A stretch of 43,422 nucleotides of DNA, from NCBI GenBank assembly GCA_009991955.1, contig JAACWS010000027.1, forward strand, positions 1-43,422. The letters run 5' to 3'. Source of the stretch: Spirochaetales bacterium (GTDB lineage: Bacteria; Spirochaetota; Spirochaetia; DSM-27196; Salinispiraceae). The translations under genes were made by a program, and so were the position numbers. Positions 25,878 through 33,766 of the stretch are shown piece by piece. The notes under the pieces were generated by a model. The model had not been told where the DNA came from. It ran no database searches and saw only the letters and a list, made by a program, of their open reading frames with translations. Numbering within the stretch: position 1 is the first letter of the stretch; every line of letters starts with the position of its first letter.

Positions 25878-26409
25878 AGTTTCTTCCCGCTTTCGTTCCC
25901 GCTGGGATGGCCAGGCCTACACCCTCGGAACCAACCCGTTTCGGCGGATTCAGTTTGGAATTTCGGCCTTCATTCTTTTTGGAGGTCTGGTCGCAGCAGC
26001 GGTTAACGGGGGTCTTTCGGGTGGAAGTATTTTAGGGATGGTCCTCTTTGGGGCCATTTTTTTTACCAGTTTCTGGGTGGCCGGATATCGCCGGTACTTC
26101 CGAATTGAACCGGCCAATCAAGTACTCATTGCGGGCAGGAGCTTCTTTGGTTTTGCCCTTGGACCGGTCGAGTCCTATTCGCTATCCTCGGGGGTAGAAA
26201 TTCAGGTTGTGTCTATTCCCATCTATGGGCCTGGAGCCGGGGGTCCTGGCACTGGGGGAAAATCTCCGGGAGCACATCAGTCCCGAAGCTTAACCAAGTT
26301 GCTTCTTATTACTCCCGAGGTTCAGCTGTTTATTGATGAATCCTCGTACGCCGAGGAAATTGAGCAACTAGCCCGGGAAATTGAAACGCTCCAGCTCCGC
26401 AAAATCTGA
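25870..26409 (+). CDS. Small membrane protein of unknown function, last gene of the peptide-transport operon
   Basis: I do not recognise a family. The 179 residues start with a basic segment, then two membrane spans (about 29-47, GISAFILFGGLVAAAVNGG, and about 54-71, ILGMVLFGAIFFTSFWVA). A soluble cytoplasmic-looking domain of beta-rich character follows (YRRYFRIEPANQVLIAGRSFFGFALGPVESYSL), with a glycine- and proline-rich linker and a C-terminal acidic helix. The layout recalls small bacterial PH-like membrane proteins, but this is only a guess. The ATG lies inside the end of the dppF-like gene (8-base overlap), so it is coupled to it. The last 42 bases overlap the convergent cyclase gene. 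Confidence 0.75.
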   Translation: MTRVSSRFRSRWDGQAYTLGTNPFRRIQFGISAFILFGGLVAAAVNGGLSGGSILGMVLFGAIFFTSFWVAGYRRYFRIEPANQVLIAGRSFFGFALGPVESYSLSSGVEIQVVSIPIYGPGAGGPGTGGKSPGAHQSRSLTKLLLITPEVQLFIDESSYAEEIEQLAREIETLQLRKI

Positions 26410-28563
26410 ACTCTCCAGGGCCTGATACCCCGCCCGAAGGTCTTCGACGTAACCGTCCAAGTTGAGTCGGTCGGCAGGCTTCGAAAGGGAATCTAAACGT
26501 ACAAGTTCAACCTGAATCTGTCGCAGGCTCTTCATAGCGTTGGCTAGGCGTAGAGACAGCACTTTTTCTTGGGTCGCCAGGTCCTGGAATGAGGATTGTT
26601 GGCGTTTGATTTGGTCAATCCCCCGCTGGTACTCGGTAACTAAACTGGGACTGGTTGTCTGAGCCATTTGCTCCTGAAGGTGAGCGAGCTCACGCTCTAG
26701 GTTCTCCGGGGCCATTTCGTTCGTTAGACCACGAATATCTGCCAATTTGCGCGATAGGTCTGCGATCTGAACGACATAATCGTCCAAAAGTTTTGGAAAA
26801 TCTTCCCCCAGGGGATTCTGATTAGCGGAATTCTTTAGTTGATTCAGTATGACTGCCCGCAGACGGGAGGCCTCCATCTCCATTGGTGTTGCTTGCTCGG
26901 AAGTCTGGGGCATGAATCCCATGAGAGATTTTCGTTCTTGAGACGATTTAAGGACCTGAACCGGCACCCCTTCTTTTGAGAGGTCTTCAAGAAGTGCTGC
27001 TTCCCGAGAACGGTAGGCAGGAGCGGAACCGAAGGTCGACATGGACATGATACCAATAGGAATGAGCGACCAGGGAACCATTGGTGAGGTTATGAGGTTA
27101 AGAAACCCCAGAACCACACCGGTGCTAAAGGTCCCAATTGCGCTTCCTTGCCATTTTGCTCGGGCCTTGTGGAGGCGGCGGACCAACCCAAGCTGGATTT
27201 TCGTCAGACCGGGTAGGGCATTGATCTCCTGCACTTCTCGCCGGCGTCTACTAAAGGCCCCCCAGTGAGAGACCATACCTATTCCCCAAGCCAAAAGAGG
27301 AATTGCAAACCAAGGAAAAGATCCGATCCCCGAGGTAGTTACCCATAGGATAAAGAGAAAACTGTTTACCCCCAGGTAACTTCCGAGATGGCCACGAAAG
27401 CTCCGGGCTAGTGTATCGGCACTTTTTTGGGTCTGTTTTCGATACTCCGATACCAGAAAGGCTTCGTCTTCAGGATTTACAAGAGGACTTTCTAATGCTC
27501 GGTCCCAGAGTCTTTCTACTTTTTTATCCTGATTGTCGTCGCCTCCATCGGACCGGTGACTGGGAATCTGAAGGGTAGCTGGTTGATTTGGAGTATTGAG
27601 CCATTGGTCGGCATTTCGAAAAGCGTTTCGCAGCTCCCTACCGATTTCGACCGTAGCTTTCTTAAATTCCTGAATTCCTCGGTCGAAAGAGTCTTCGGTC
27701 GTTCGTGGTCGATAGGATTCGGAACTCTGGGGCTTTCGGGTGTTTTGGGTTCCAGGGGCAGCGAGAAAGCCCCGTTCTTCCAAAGCCTCAAGGGCGTCTT
27801 CCAAGCCCCGAGGGAAGGGTCGTGTATACCAACCTCGAATTTGGTCCGCGGTTAGACGTTGTCCCAGACGCTTTATTTCGGCTAGAACCAAGGCTTTTAA
27901 TGCGTGGACGTCTATTGAACCATCGGCCCCCGCACCCGGAGCCTTGGGTTCGTGAGGTGCGTGACTCTTGGTGGACTGATTTGTGTTGGACTGGTCTGTG
28001 GTGGACCGGGATTTTGGAGGTTCTTCGGAAGCTCGCCCCTGGCCGTTGGTCATAATTTCGTAGGCCCGAATTTCTCGACTAATATTCTTGAGTTTGACCT
28101 CACCTAACTCCCGAATTTCTGGTCCGGTAAATTTTTTGGAAGAGAGATTATACACGTCTTGGGAAATACAAATCCGACCGGGGTTACAAAGGCCTTGGAG
28201 TCGGCTGGCGATATTAATCCCCTCACCGAGGGCGTCGTTATCGTAGAAATAAATATCACCCAAGTGGATACCAATTCGCAAGACTAGGGGCGTGGCAGGA
28301 TTATTGGCGTTATACGTTCCGAGTTCGGTTTGAATGGCGACCGCACACTTGACCGCGTTTACTGTGTTCGGAAAATCCACCATGAAGGCGTCGCCAATTG
28401 TCTTAATTACCGTACCTTTTTGTTCGAGGGTGTGTCGGCGGACGAGTTCGTTGTGGTATTCTAACAGGCCTAGGGTACCCGACTCGTCATGCTCCATCAT
28501 TTTGCTAAAGCCGACGATATCGGTGAACATAATCGCGGCAAGTCGATAATCGGTGGGATCCAT
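26368..28563 (-). CDS. Membrane-linked class III adenylate/guanylate cyclase
   Basis: Predicted to make cAMP or cGMP at the membrane. From ATG 28563 it has 731 residues. The cyclase domain (1 to about 190) keeps its key residues: metal aspartates D15 (IMFTDIVGFS) and D58 (KTIGDAFMVDF), K54, N117 and R121 (GEGINIASRL). A proline- and serine-rich linker, a winged-helix-like segment (about 225-280) and two pairs of hydrophobic spans follow, each followed by a basic stretch, the first resembling the 2TM domain. The C-terminal 150 residues are coiled coil (ENLERELAHLQEQMAQ). A TTG at 28602 would place the promoter inside the gene, so I prefer 28563. It has no ribosome site; a -10 hexamer ends 6 bases upstream. 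Confidence 0.87.
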   Translation of the reverse strand: MDPTDYRLAAIMFTDIVGFSKMMEHDESGTLGLLEYHNELVRRHTLEQKGTVIKTIGDAFMVDFPNTVNAVKCAVAIQTELGTYNANNPATPLVLRIGIHLGDIYFYDNDALGEGINIASRLQGLCNPGRICISQDVYNLSSKKFTGPEIRELGEVKLKNISREIRAYEIMTNGQGRASEEPPKSRSTTDQSNTNQSTKSHAPHEPKAPGAGADGSIDVHALKALVLAEIKRLGQRLTADQIRGWYTRPFPRGLEDALEALEERGFLAAPGTQNTRKPQSSESYRPRTTEDSFDRGIQEFKKATVEIGRELRNAFRNADQWLNTPNQPATLQIPSHRSDGGDDNQDKKVERLWDRALESPLVNPEDEAFLVSEYRKQTQKSADTLARSFRGHLGSYLGVNSFLFILWVTTSGIGSFPWFAIPLLAWGIGMVSHWGAFSRRRREVQEINALPGLTKIQLGLVRRLHKARAKWQGSAIGTFSTGVVLGFLNLITSPMVPWSLIPIGIMSMSTFGSAPAYRSREAALLEDLSKEGVPVQVLKSSQERKSLMGFMPQTSEQATPMEMEASRLRAVILNQLKNSANQNPLGEDFPKLLDDYVVQIADLSRKLADIRGLTNEMAPENLERELAHLQEQMAQTTSPSLVTEYQRGIDQIKRQQSSFQDLATQEKVLSLRLANAMKSLRQIQVELVRLDSLSKPADRLNLDGYVEDLRAGYQALESSDFAELERFNFPG

Positions 28564-28569
28564 ACCTTG

Positions 28570-28598
28570 ACAATACGAGGGGATGGAAATCCTGTCAA
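28570..28598 (-). promoter_or_regulatory. Candidate leaderless promoter of the cyclase gene
   Basis: The minus strand reads consensus TTGACA (28598-28593), a 17-base spacer and TATTGT (28575-28570), ending 6 bases before the ATG. On the plus strand a second TTGACA (28567-28572) faces it, so TTGACA and TGTCAA form an inverted pair 20 bases apart between the cyclase and radA. Confidence 0.6.
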
Positions 28599-28611
28599 GC
28601 AAGGGGAAAAA

Positions 28612-30039
28612 ATGGCAAAAAAGTCAAGAAGTGTATTCATGTGTACCTCTTGTGGGCACGAAGAGGGCCGATGGTTGGGGCGGTGTCCTGGGTGTGGCGA
28701 GTGGAATAGCCTCAAAGAAATGAAGGTCCAGGAGGACTCCGAGGGTGGAAATCCAGTCTTGGCCCTTAGTAAAAGTGCCCGAAAAACCTCCAGGACTGGT
28801 CCAGAGGGCAAAAGTCGTCCCACCGAGAACACCGAATCTCAACTTCAAGACCTTTCGAAGGTCGTTCCCGACGCCCAAAGCCGTTTTGTGTCGGGGATTG
28901 GCGAGCTAGATCGGGTCTTAGGGGGAGGTATTATGGCGAGCTCCAGTGTACTCATTGGCGGCGAACCAGGAATTGGAAAATCTACCCTCATGCTCCAGGC
29001 AGCGGGGGCTTTTCAGACCTTGGGACCGGTCCTCTATATTTCCGGCGAGGAAGGGGCTCACCCTATTAAACTTCGAGCAGACCGGCTCGGAATAATTCCT
29101 TCCAATATTCAGGTTCTTACGACTCCCCAGCTAGAACCAATTCTGACCGCCCTCAACCAGGTAATGCCCCGGGTGGTAATTGTTGACTCCATACAGACTC
29201 TCATGACCGACCTCATCGATAGTGCCCCAGGGACCATTAACCAGATGAAGATGACGGTCTACGGGATCTCCGAATGGGCCCGACACCATTCGGCAGGGGT
29301 GTTTTTTATTGCCCACGTAACAAAGGAGGGGGCAATAGCGGGACCTAAACTCATCGAGCACATGGTCGACGCGGTTCTCATGTTCGAGCATTCCGGTTCG
29401 GAGGTTCGATTTTTGCGGGCCTCAAAAAATCGTTTTGGAAGTGTCGATGAAATTGGCTTGTTTATAATGGAAGAGAAGGGATTAGAAGAACTCATCGATC
29501 CATCCCAGGTGTTCTTGGTCGAGCGAGAAACACCGGTACCACCAGGGGTAGTTGCAGCACCAATATTTGAAGGTTCCAGGATTTTGGTCGTTGAAATTCA
29601 GGCTCTGACTATCCCGGCCCAGGTGGGGTACGGCCGGGTGTACTCGGACCGAATAGATGGACGTAGGGTCAGTAGAATTTGTGCTGTCCTAGAAAAACAC
29701 GCAGGAATTCGCCTGAGCGATCAGGATGTGTATATAAACGTAGCCGGGGGAATGAAAATCGCCGAGGTCGGGGTCGAGCTACCCTTGGCTCTGGCCATTA
29801 TGTCCGCCCGCACGGGCCAGAGTTTGAGTCGACACCTGGCGGTAACCGGCGAAGTAAGTCTGTCGGGGGAACTACGGCCAGTGAGTCACCTGCGCCAGAG
29901 GTTTGTCGCTGCCGGAGAGCTTGGATTCATCCACCGATTAGGGCCAAAGGTGACCGATGAGGCCCGTTGGACTTCAGTAGCTCACATTAGTGAGGCAATA
30001 AAGAAGGCCCTGGAGTTTCGGGACAAAGACCAGGACTAA
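28612..30039 (+). CDS. radA: DNA repair protein RadA
   Basis: RecA-related ATPase that processes recombination intermediates and drives branch migration. From ATG 28612 it has 475 residues. The N-terminal zinc finger has C11, C14, C25 and C28 (CTSC...CPGC), Walker A is GGEPGIGKST, and the RadA-specific motif is KNRFG (SKNRFGSVDEIG). The C-terminal Lon-like domain includes VYINVAGGMKIAEVGVELPLALAIMSA. AAGGGG lies 5 bases before this ATG. The frame is open further up into the cyclase gene, but without homology. It ends in a 4-base convergent overlap with the TraB-family gene. Confidence 0.95.
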   Translation: MAKKSRSVFMCTSCGHEEGRWLGRCPGCGEWNSLKEMKVQEDSEGGNPVLALSKSARKTSRTGPEGKSRPTENTESQLQDLSKVVPDAQSRFVSGIGELDRVLGGGIMASSSVLIGGEPGIGKSTLMLQAAGAFQTLGPVLYISGEEGAHPIKLRADRLGIIPSNIQVLTTPQLEPILTALNQVMPRVVIVDSIQTLMTDLIDSAPGTINQMKMTVYGISEWARHHSAGVFFIAHVTKEGAIAGPKLIEHMVDAVLMFEHSGSEVRFLRASKNRFGSVDEIGLFIMEEKGLEELIDPSQVFLVERETPVPPGVVAAPIFEGSRILVVEIQALTIPAQVGYGRVYSDRIDGRRVSRICAVLEKHAGIRLSDQDVYINVAGGMKIAEVGVELPLALAIMSARTGQSLSRHLAVTGEVSLSGELRPVSHLRQRFVAAGELGFIHRLGPKVTDEARWTSVAHISEAIKKALEFRDKDQD

Positions 30040-31223
30040 GACGGAAAGAGTAACGGAATGCCAATAAACGTTCCTATTGCACTTCCCAGACTCGAAAACA
30101 GGAAGACCATAAGAATTCGAGTAACTCGATTCTGGTAGAAGCCCCGGACAGACAAGATATCCTCTTGGAGATGTTCGAAGTCCCGAACCCGCGGTTTGCG
30201 AAGGGCTGCTTCCATGAGACCGGCCACAAAGCCTACTCCGATGGTGGGGTTGAGGCTGGTAATTGGAGCAGCGAGGATAGAACCCAAAATTGTTAAAGGA
30301 TGACCAAGAGCTGCCAGAGATCCTAATCCCGCCAGGCTACCATTGACCAAAACCCAGCGACCAAAGTTCGCAAAACCCTCGCTGACTCCCCCAACAGCAA
30401 ATCCCCAGGCGATGAGACCAATGACCAGGATCGAGATGAGCCAGGGCAGGGCTCGAGCCAGAAGGGAAGGGGGGGGAACAACCTCAATTGGAGTAACCTC
30501 GGGGGTGACTTTTCCCTCATGCAGTTCACCCAACCAACGAACCATTCCAGGAACGTGGCCGGCACCAACAACCGCCAAAATCTTGTTTTCCCCGGGGAGG
30601 GGGGCCAGAAAGAGTTTCTTGGCCAGATATTCATCGCGCTCATCGATGAGCACCTTTTTTGCCGAGGGCAAGAAATCCGCTACTTCCTCAAGCATACCCT
30701 GGAGGGCACTTTTTTGTTTGAGTTTTTCGAGTTCCTCGGGGGTGATTTTTTCGTTCGTAAAGGCTCCGGCCAAGAGGGCAGCCAACATCTTGTTCTTGCC
30801 CCACAGGCCGCTCAGACCCCAGGCCCGACGAAGGGTAACCTGAATCTCTCGGTCAATGAGGGATACTGGAATACCGGCGGCCTTGGCGGTATCGATAGCG
30901 GCCTTCATTTCCTCTCCAGGTTTGACCCCCATGTCTAATCCCATGCGTTTTTGACTGGCCGATAGTACGAGGTTGCCCAGGAGTAAAAAGGCCTTTTGTT
31001 CCTTGAGGATTTTAAAGATATCCAGGTTTTGCCAGCGCTGATCTTGGTTTAAGGACTGATACCGTCCCTGGTCTAACTCGACGCAGACCCTTTGGGGTTG
31101 GTATTCGGCAATGAGTCCGGCGACTTCGTCTACGCTCTCTCGAGATATGTGGGCAGTACCCAGGAGAATAAACTCTCTTTCGCCAAAGGTGAGGACTGTT
31201 TGGGTATCGGATTGATTGTTCAC
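30036..31223 (-). CDS. TraB/PrgY-family membrane protein
   Basis: Family related to the enterococcal pheromone-shutdown protein and to TIKI/GumN-type proteins, proposed to be metal-dependent peptidases; the role in spirochaetes is unknown. The 395-residue protein has an N-terminal domain with LLGTAHISRESVDEVAGLI, CVELDQGRYQSL, MGVKPGEEMKAAIDTAKA, LIDREIQVTLRRAW and VVGAGHVPGM, all standard for the family. The C-terminal part (about 265-395) holds several membrane spans, for example LPWLISILVIGLIAWGFAVG, and ends with a hydrophobic hairpin. The GTG start has AAGGA upstream. It lies 48 bases after the DHH phosphoesterase and may share its transcript. Confidence 0.88.
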   Translation of the reverse strand: MNNQSDTQTVLTFGEREFILLGTAHISRESVDEVAGLIAEYQPQRVCVELDQGRYQSLNQDQRWQNLDIFKILKEQKAFLLLGNLVLSASQKRMGLDMGVKPGEEMKAAIDTAKAAGIPVSLIDREIQVTLRRAWGLSGLWGKNKMLAALLAGAFTNEKITPEELEKLKQKSALQGMLEEVADFLPSAKKVLIDERDEYLAKKLFLAPLPGENKILAVVGAGHVPGMVRWLGELHEGKVTPEVTPIEVVPPPSLLARALPWLISILVIGLIAWGFAVGGVSEGFANFGRWVLVNGSLAGLGSLAALGHPLTILGSILAAPITSLNPTIGVGFVAGLMEAALRKPRVRDFEHLQEDILSVRGFYQNRVTRILMVFLFSSLGSAIGTFIGIPLLFPS

Positions 31224-31271
31224 AGGTTTCCTTTTTTTGGGGTGAGGCCCTTTTGCAAGAACCTCGGGGTA

Positions 31272-32249
31272 TTAACTTTTTTCGGGAAGGCCGATAGCAA
31301 CGACGAATCGATTTCGCAGACTTTGTTCTCCGGGAAACAGGTCCCGAGGAATGGTGCCCCCACCCATGTGGAAGTGACCACCTCCGTATCCTATTCCCCG
31401 AAGGGCCTTTCGAATAACTACATCCGATGGTTTGGTCGGGTCTTCGCTTCGAACCGAAATTCGGTAGGAGTCTCGGTCGGGCACCAGGACCACAACAAAA
31501 TGAATTTCCCGCAATCCCAGAAAAAAATCCGCAATAAGAGCCGAGACCTCGGGGGTACATTCTTTTTCTACGGGAATAAAGGCAAAGTCCTCGGCCACAA
31601 TGCAGGCGTTAATGGCCTCGCGAAACACTGCTAAATCGATGAGGCCAAGGCTATTTCGTAGGGTACGGCTGCCCATTTCCCAATCTCCTGCAAAAAAGAG
31701 GTGGGAAAAGGCGTTCATATCGTGGTGGGTCACCCCCCGGGTCATAAAGGCCGTATCCATCATGAGCCCCATAAGGAGGGCAGTGGCTATGTTTTTATCG
31801 AGAGGCTCGTTCGATTCGGTGTAGTACTCAAATAAAATTGTCGCACAGCTACCGTAGTCGTCTCGAATATCCGCAAAGGCGCAGTTTGGTTTTTCCGGTG
31901 GGGTATGGTGATCTATAACCCCGACAACGGTACCCGAAAGTTCGGTCACATTTTTGTTTCCAATAAATCCGTCTACCAAAATGATTTGGCTCTCGGGGGT
32001 CAAAACAAGTTCTTGGCTATCCCGGAGTTGAATTGAAAGTTGCTTGATGGCCGATTCGAGGCTGGCACTTTGAATGTTTCCCGAATAACAAAATTCCGAC
32101 TCGTAGCCGCGTTTTTTCAACAAATGTTGGAGGGCAAACCCCGCAGCTACGGCATCGTGGTCGGGAAAATCGTGAGCTTGAATGATAATGGGATGGTCTT
32201 TTATGAGAGCATCGCAAAGAAGATCGAGCTTTCTATTTGATGTATTCAT
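31272..32249 (-). CDS. DHH/DHHA1-family phosphoesterase (NrnA-like)
   Basis: Probable exonuclease for very short RNA, or a phosphatase for pAp or cyclic dinucleotide products; substrate not decided by sequence. The 325-residue cytoplasmic protein carries the manganese motifs HDFPDHDAVAAG (D30, H31, D32), a later aspartate in ILVDGFIGN, the name motif in GVIDHHTPPE and a conserved MGLMMDTAFMTRG. The C-terminal DHHA1 domain has the substrate motif as YGGGHFHMGGG. AGGTGG lies before the ATG. Its start overlaps the end of the TPR lipoprotein gene by 17 bases. Confidence 0.88.
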   Translation of the reverse strand: MNTSNRKLDLLCDALIKDHPIIIQAHDFPDHDAVAAGFALQHLLKKRGYESEFCYSGNIQSASLESAIKQLSIQLRDSQELVLTPESQIILVDGFIGNKNVTELSGTVVGVIDHHTPPEKPNCAFADIRDDYGSCATILFEYYTESNEPLDKNIATALLMGLMMDTAFMTRGVTHHDMNAFSHLFFAGDWEMGSRTLRNSLGLIDLAVFREAINACIVAEDFAFIPVEKECTPEVSALIADFFLGLREIHFVVVLVPDRDSYRISVRSEDPTKPSDVVIRKALRGIGYGGGHFHMGGGTIPRDLFPGEQSLRNRFVVAIGLPEKS

Positions 32250-33699
32250 TCGTTAACCACCTGGCGATTGCCCCTTCGGGAAGCCCTCGGAGTACATCTT
32301 CACCCATTTCCGATAGCAATGCAAGGGCCGTGGCGGTCCTACCTTCTAAGAGTATATGAGCCCCAAGAAGAACCTGGGCCTGGGCTTTTTCGGTAACATC
32401 GGTAATCCGTTGGATTTGAAACAGCAGCGTGCTCTCGTTGCCCGGAGTTGTATAGTATCGCCCAATGGCTCGGAATATTGAATCCTGGGGGATGCGGGAC
32501 AACCAGTCGCTCAAGGACCGGTTGGTTGCGGCCCTTTGGTCGTTGTAATACCCTGCCAGGGCGGCCAGGAGGTAATACTCTGGTCGGGCGCCTTGGGTTT
32601 GGGCCCCGGCGACGAAGTATCGTTGGGCCTCGGCGTAGTTTCGGGTTTGGAAGAAACTCACGGCTGCGGATATGTAGGCTGGGTTGTAGTCCGGTCGCAT
32701 CGAAAGTACTTGCCGATAGTCTTCAGCCGCGGCCCGGGAGTCGCCAAGGGAGTCGTAGGCCTGAGCACGGTAGACCAGGGTGAGAAAATTCGAATCGTCG
32801 AGTTCCCAGGCTGCGCTAAAGTCCCCGGCCGCCTGTTCTACCCTCCCGGCCCGCAAGGCGGTTCTGCCCCTATCTACGAAGTTCCAAGGAGAGTAGGGAT
32901 TCACCTCTATGGCCCGATCGAGATCCTCGAGGCCACCCACAAGATCGCCATCTGCAGCTCGGATGCGGCCCCGTAGAGCCCAGGCAAAGTCGATATTTGG
33001 ATCCAGGACCAGGGCCCGACTCAGATCAATGGCGGCGGCTTCGAGGGAACCCTCGGAAAAAAGCAGGTCTGCTCGAGCCAGTAAGGCCTGTAGATTCTGA
33101 GGATCGGACTCGAGGGCCCGGCGAAAAAACTCCCGCGCCTGGCTGTTTTGTCTTGCTGTCCGGGCCAACATACCAAGTCCCGTGAGGGCTCGGGAATCTT
33201 CGGAATCAATTTCAATCATTTGACTATAGAGGCTCTCGAGCTGGGGCCGGTCATTTTCGGCTGAAGCAATGAGGGACAGACCGTAGAGGACGTCGATGTT
33301 CCTGGGATTATTTTTTAACTCTGATCGTAAATACTCTTCGGCTTCTTCGATGTGGCCGGCGCTTAAAAGCAGACTTGGATATACTTGTCGAAGGGCAGAG
33401 CTGTCGAGCCCCTCACGATCCTGGGCGTCGAGGTAAAGAAAATAAATTTCTAATGCTTGGCCAATATCTCCTGCCACAATAGCTTGCTCAAAAAGGTCTC
33501 CAAGCTCCTGGGCGTTCGGCCCTGGGGTCGCAGGGTCTTGGACAATGGTATCTTGGGCGGCCGGCTCAGGCACCTGGTCGGAAGATTGGGGAGTAGGTTG
33601 GAAAGTAGCTACCTCGGGAGTCTGACACGAGGAAATCAAGAAAACTCCAGGCAAAACTAGGACCAGTAACCGGTAGAAAGGGACTCGAAAGATTCTCAC
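32233..33699 (-). CDS. TPR-repeat lipoprotein
   Basis: Probable membrane-anchored scaffold with no enzymatic motif. The 488 residues begin with a signal peptide ending in the lipobox ISSC (C25), then a proline- and glutamine-rich linker. From about residue 65 on, a run of tetratricopeptide repeats is seen, for example SEDSRALTGLGMLARTARQN, DPQNLQALLARADLLFSEGS, DPNIDFAWALRGRIRAADGD and RPDYNPAYISAAVSFFQTRN. The GTG start has no ribosome site but a TACTAT hexamer 8 bases upstream, sharing a -35 with the divergent gene. It heads the minus-strand set with the DHH and TraB-family genes. Confidence 0.87.
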   Translation of the reverse strand: MRIFRVPFYRLLVLVLPGVFLISSCQTPEVATFQPTPQSSDQVPEPAAQDTIVQDPATPGPNAQELGDLFEQAIVAGDIGQALEIYFLYLDAQDREGLDSSALRQVYPSLLLSAGHIEEAEEYLRSELKNNPRNIDVLYGLSLIASAENDRPQLESLYSQMIEIDSEDSRALTGLGMLARTARQNSQAREFFRRALESDPQNLQALLARADLLFSEGSLEAAAIDLSRALVLDPNIDFAWALRGRIRAADGDLVGGLEDLDRAIEVNPYSPWNFVDRGRTALRAGRVEQAAGDFSAAWELDDSNFLTLVYRAQAYDSLGDSRAAAEDYRQVLSMRPDYNPAYISAAVSFFQTRNYAEAQRYFVAGAQTQGARPEYYLLAALAGYYNDQRAATNRSLSDWLSRIPQDSIFRAIGRYYTTPGNESTLLFQIQRITDVTEKAQAQVLLGAHILLEGRTATALALLSEMGEDVLRGLPEGAIARWLTNEYIK

Positions 33700-33707
33700 G
33701 ATGGGCT

Positions 33708-33736
33708 ATAGTAACCGAGGTGGTCAATTCTTGCAA
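33708..33736 (-). promoter_or_regulatory. Candidate leaderless promoter of the TPR lipoprotein gene
   Basis: The minus strand reads TTGCAA (33736-33731), a 17-base spacer and TACTAT (33713-33708), ending 8 bases before the GTG at 33699. The -35 hexamer is its own reverse complement and is shared with the opposite promoter. Confidence 0.6.
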
Positions 33737-33759
33737 ATGTCCCTACCCCCTGGTATCAT
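33731..33759 (+). promoter_or_regulatory. Candidate leaderless promoter of the exported-protein gene at 33767
   Basis: TTGCAA (33731-33736), a 17-base spacer and TATCAT (33754-33759), ending 7 bases before the ATG at 33767. No ribosome site is present. Confidence 0.6.
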
Positions 33760-33766
33760 TCGCACC

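Noticed and set aside
28564-28602. TTG start 13 codons upstream for the cyclase
   Set aside because: It would place the consensus TTGACA/TATTGT promoter inside the coding sequence, and it has no ribosome site.
28489-28611. RadA extension into the cyclase gene
   Set aside because: The RadA zinc finger begins right after ATG 28612, which has AAGGGG upstream.
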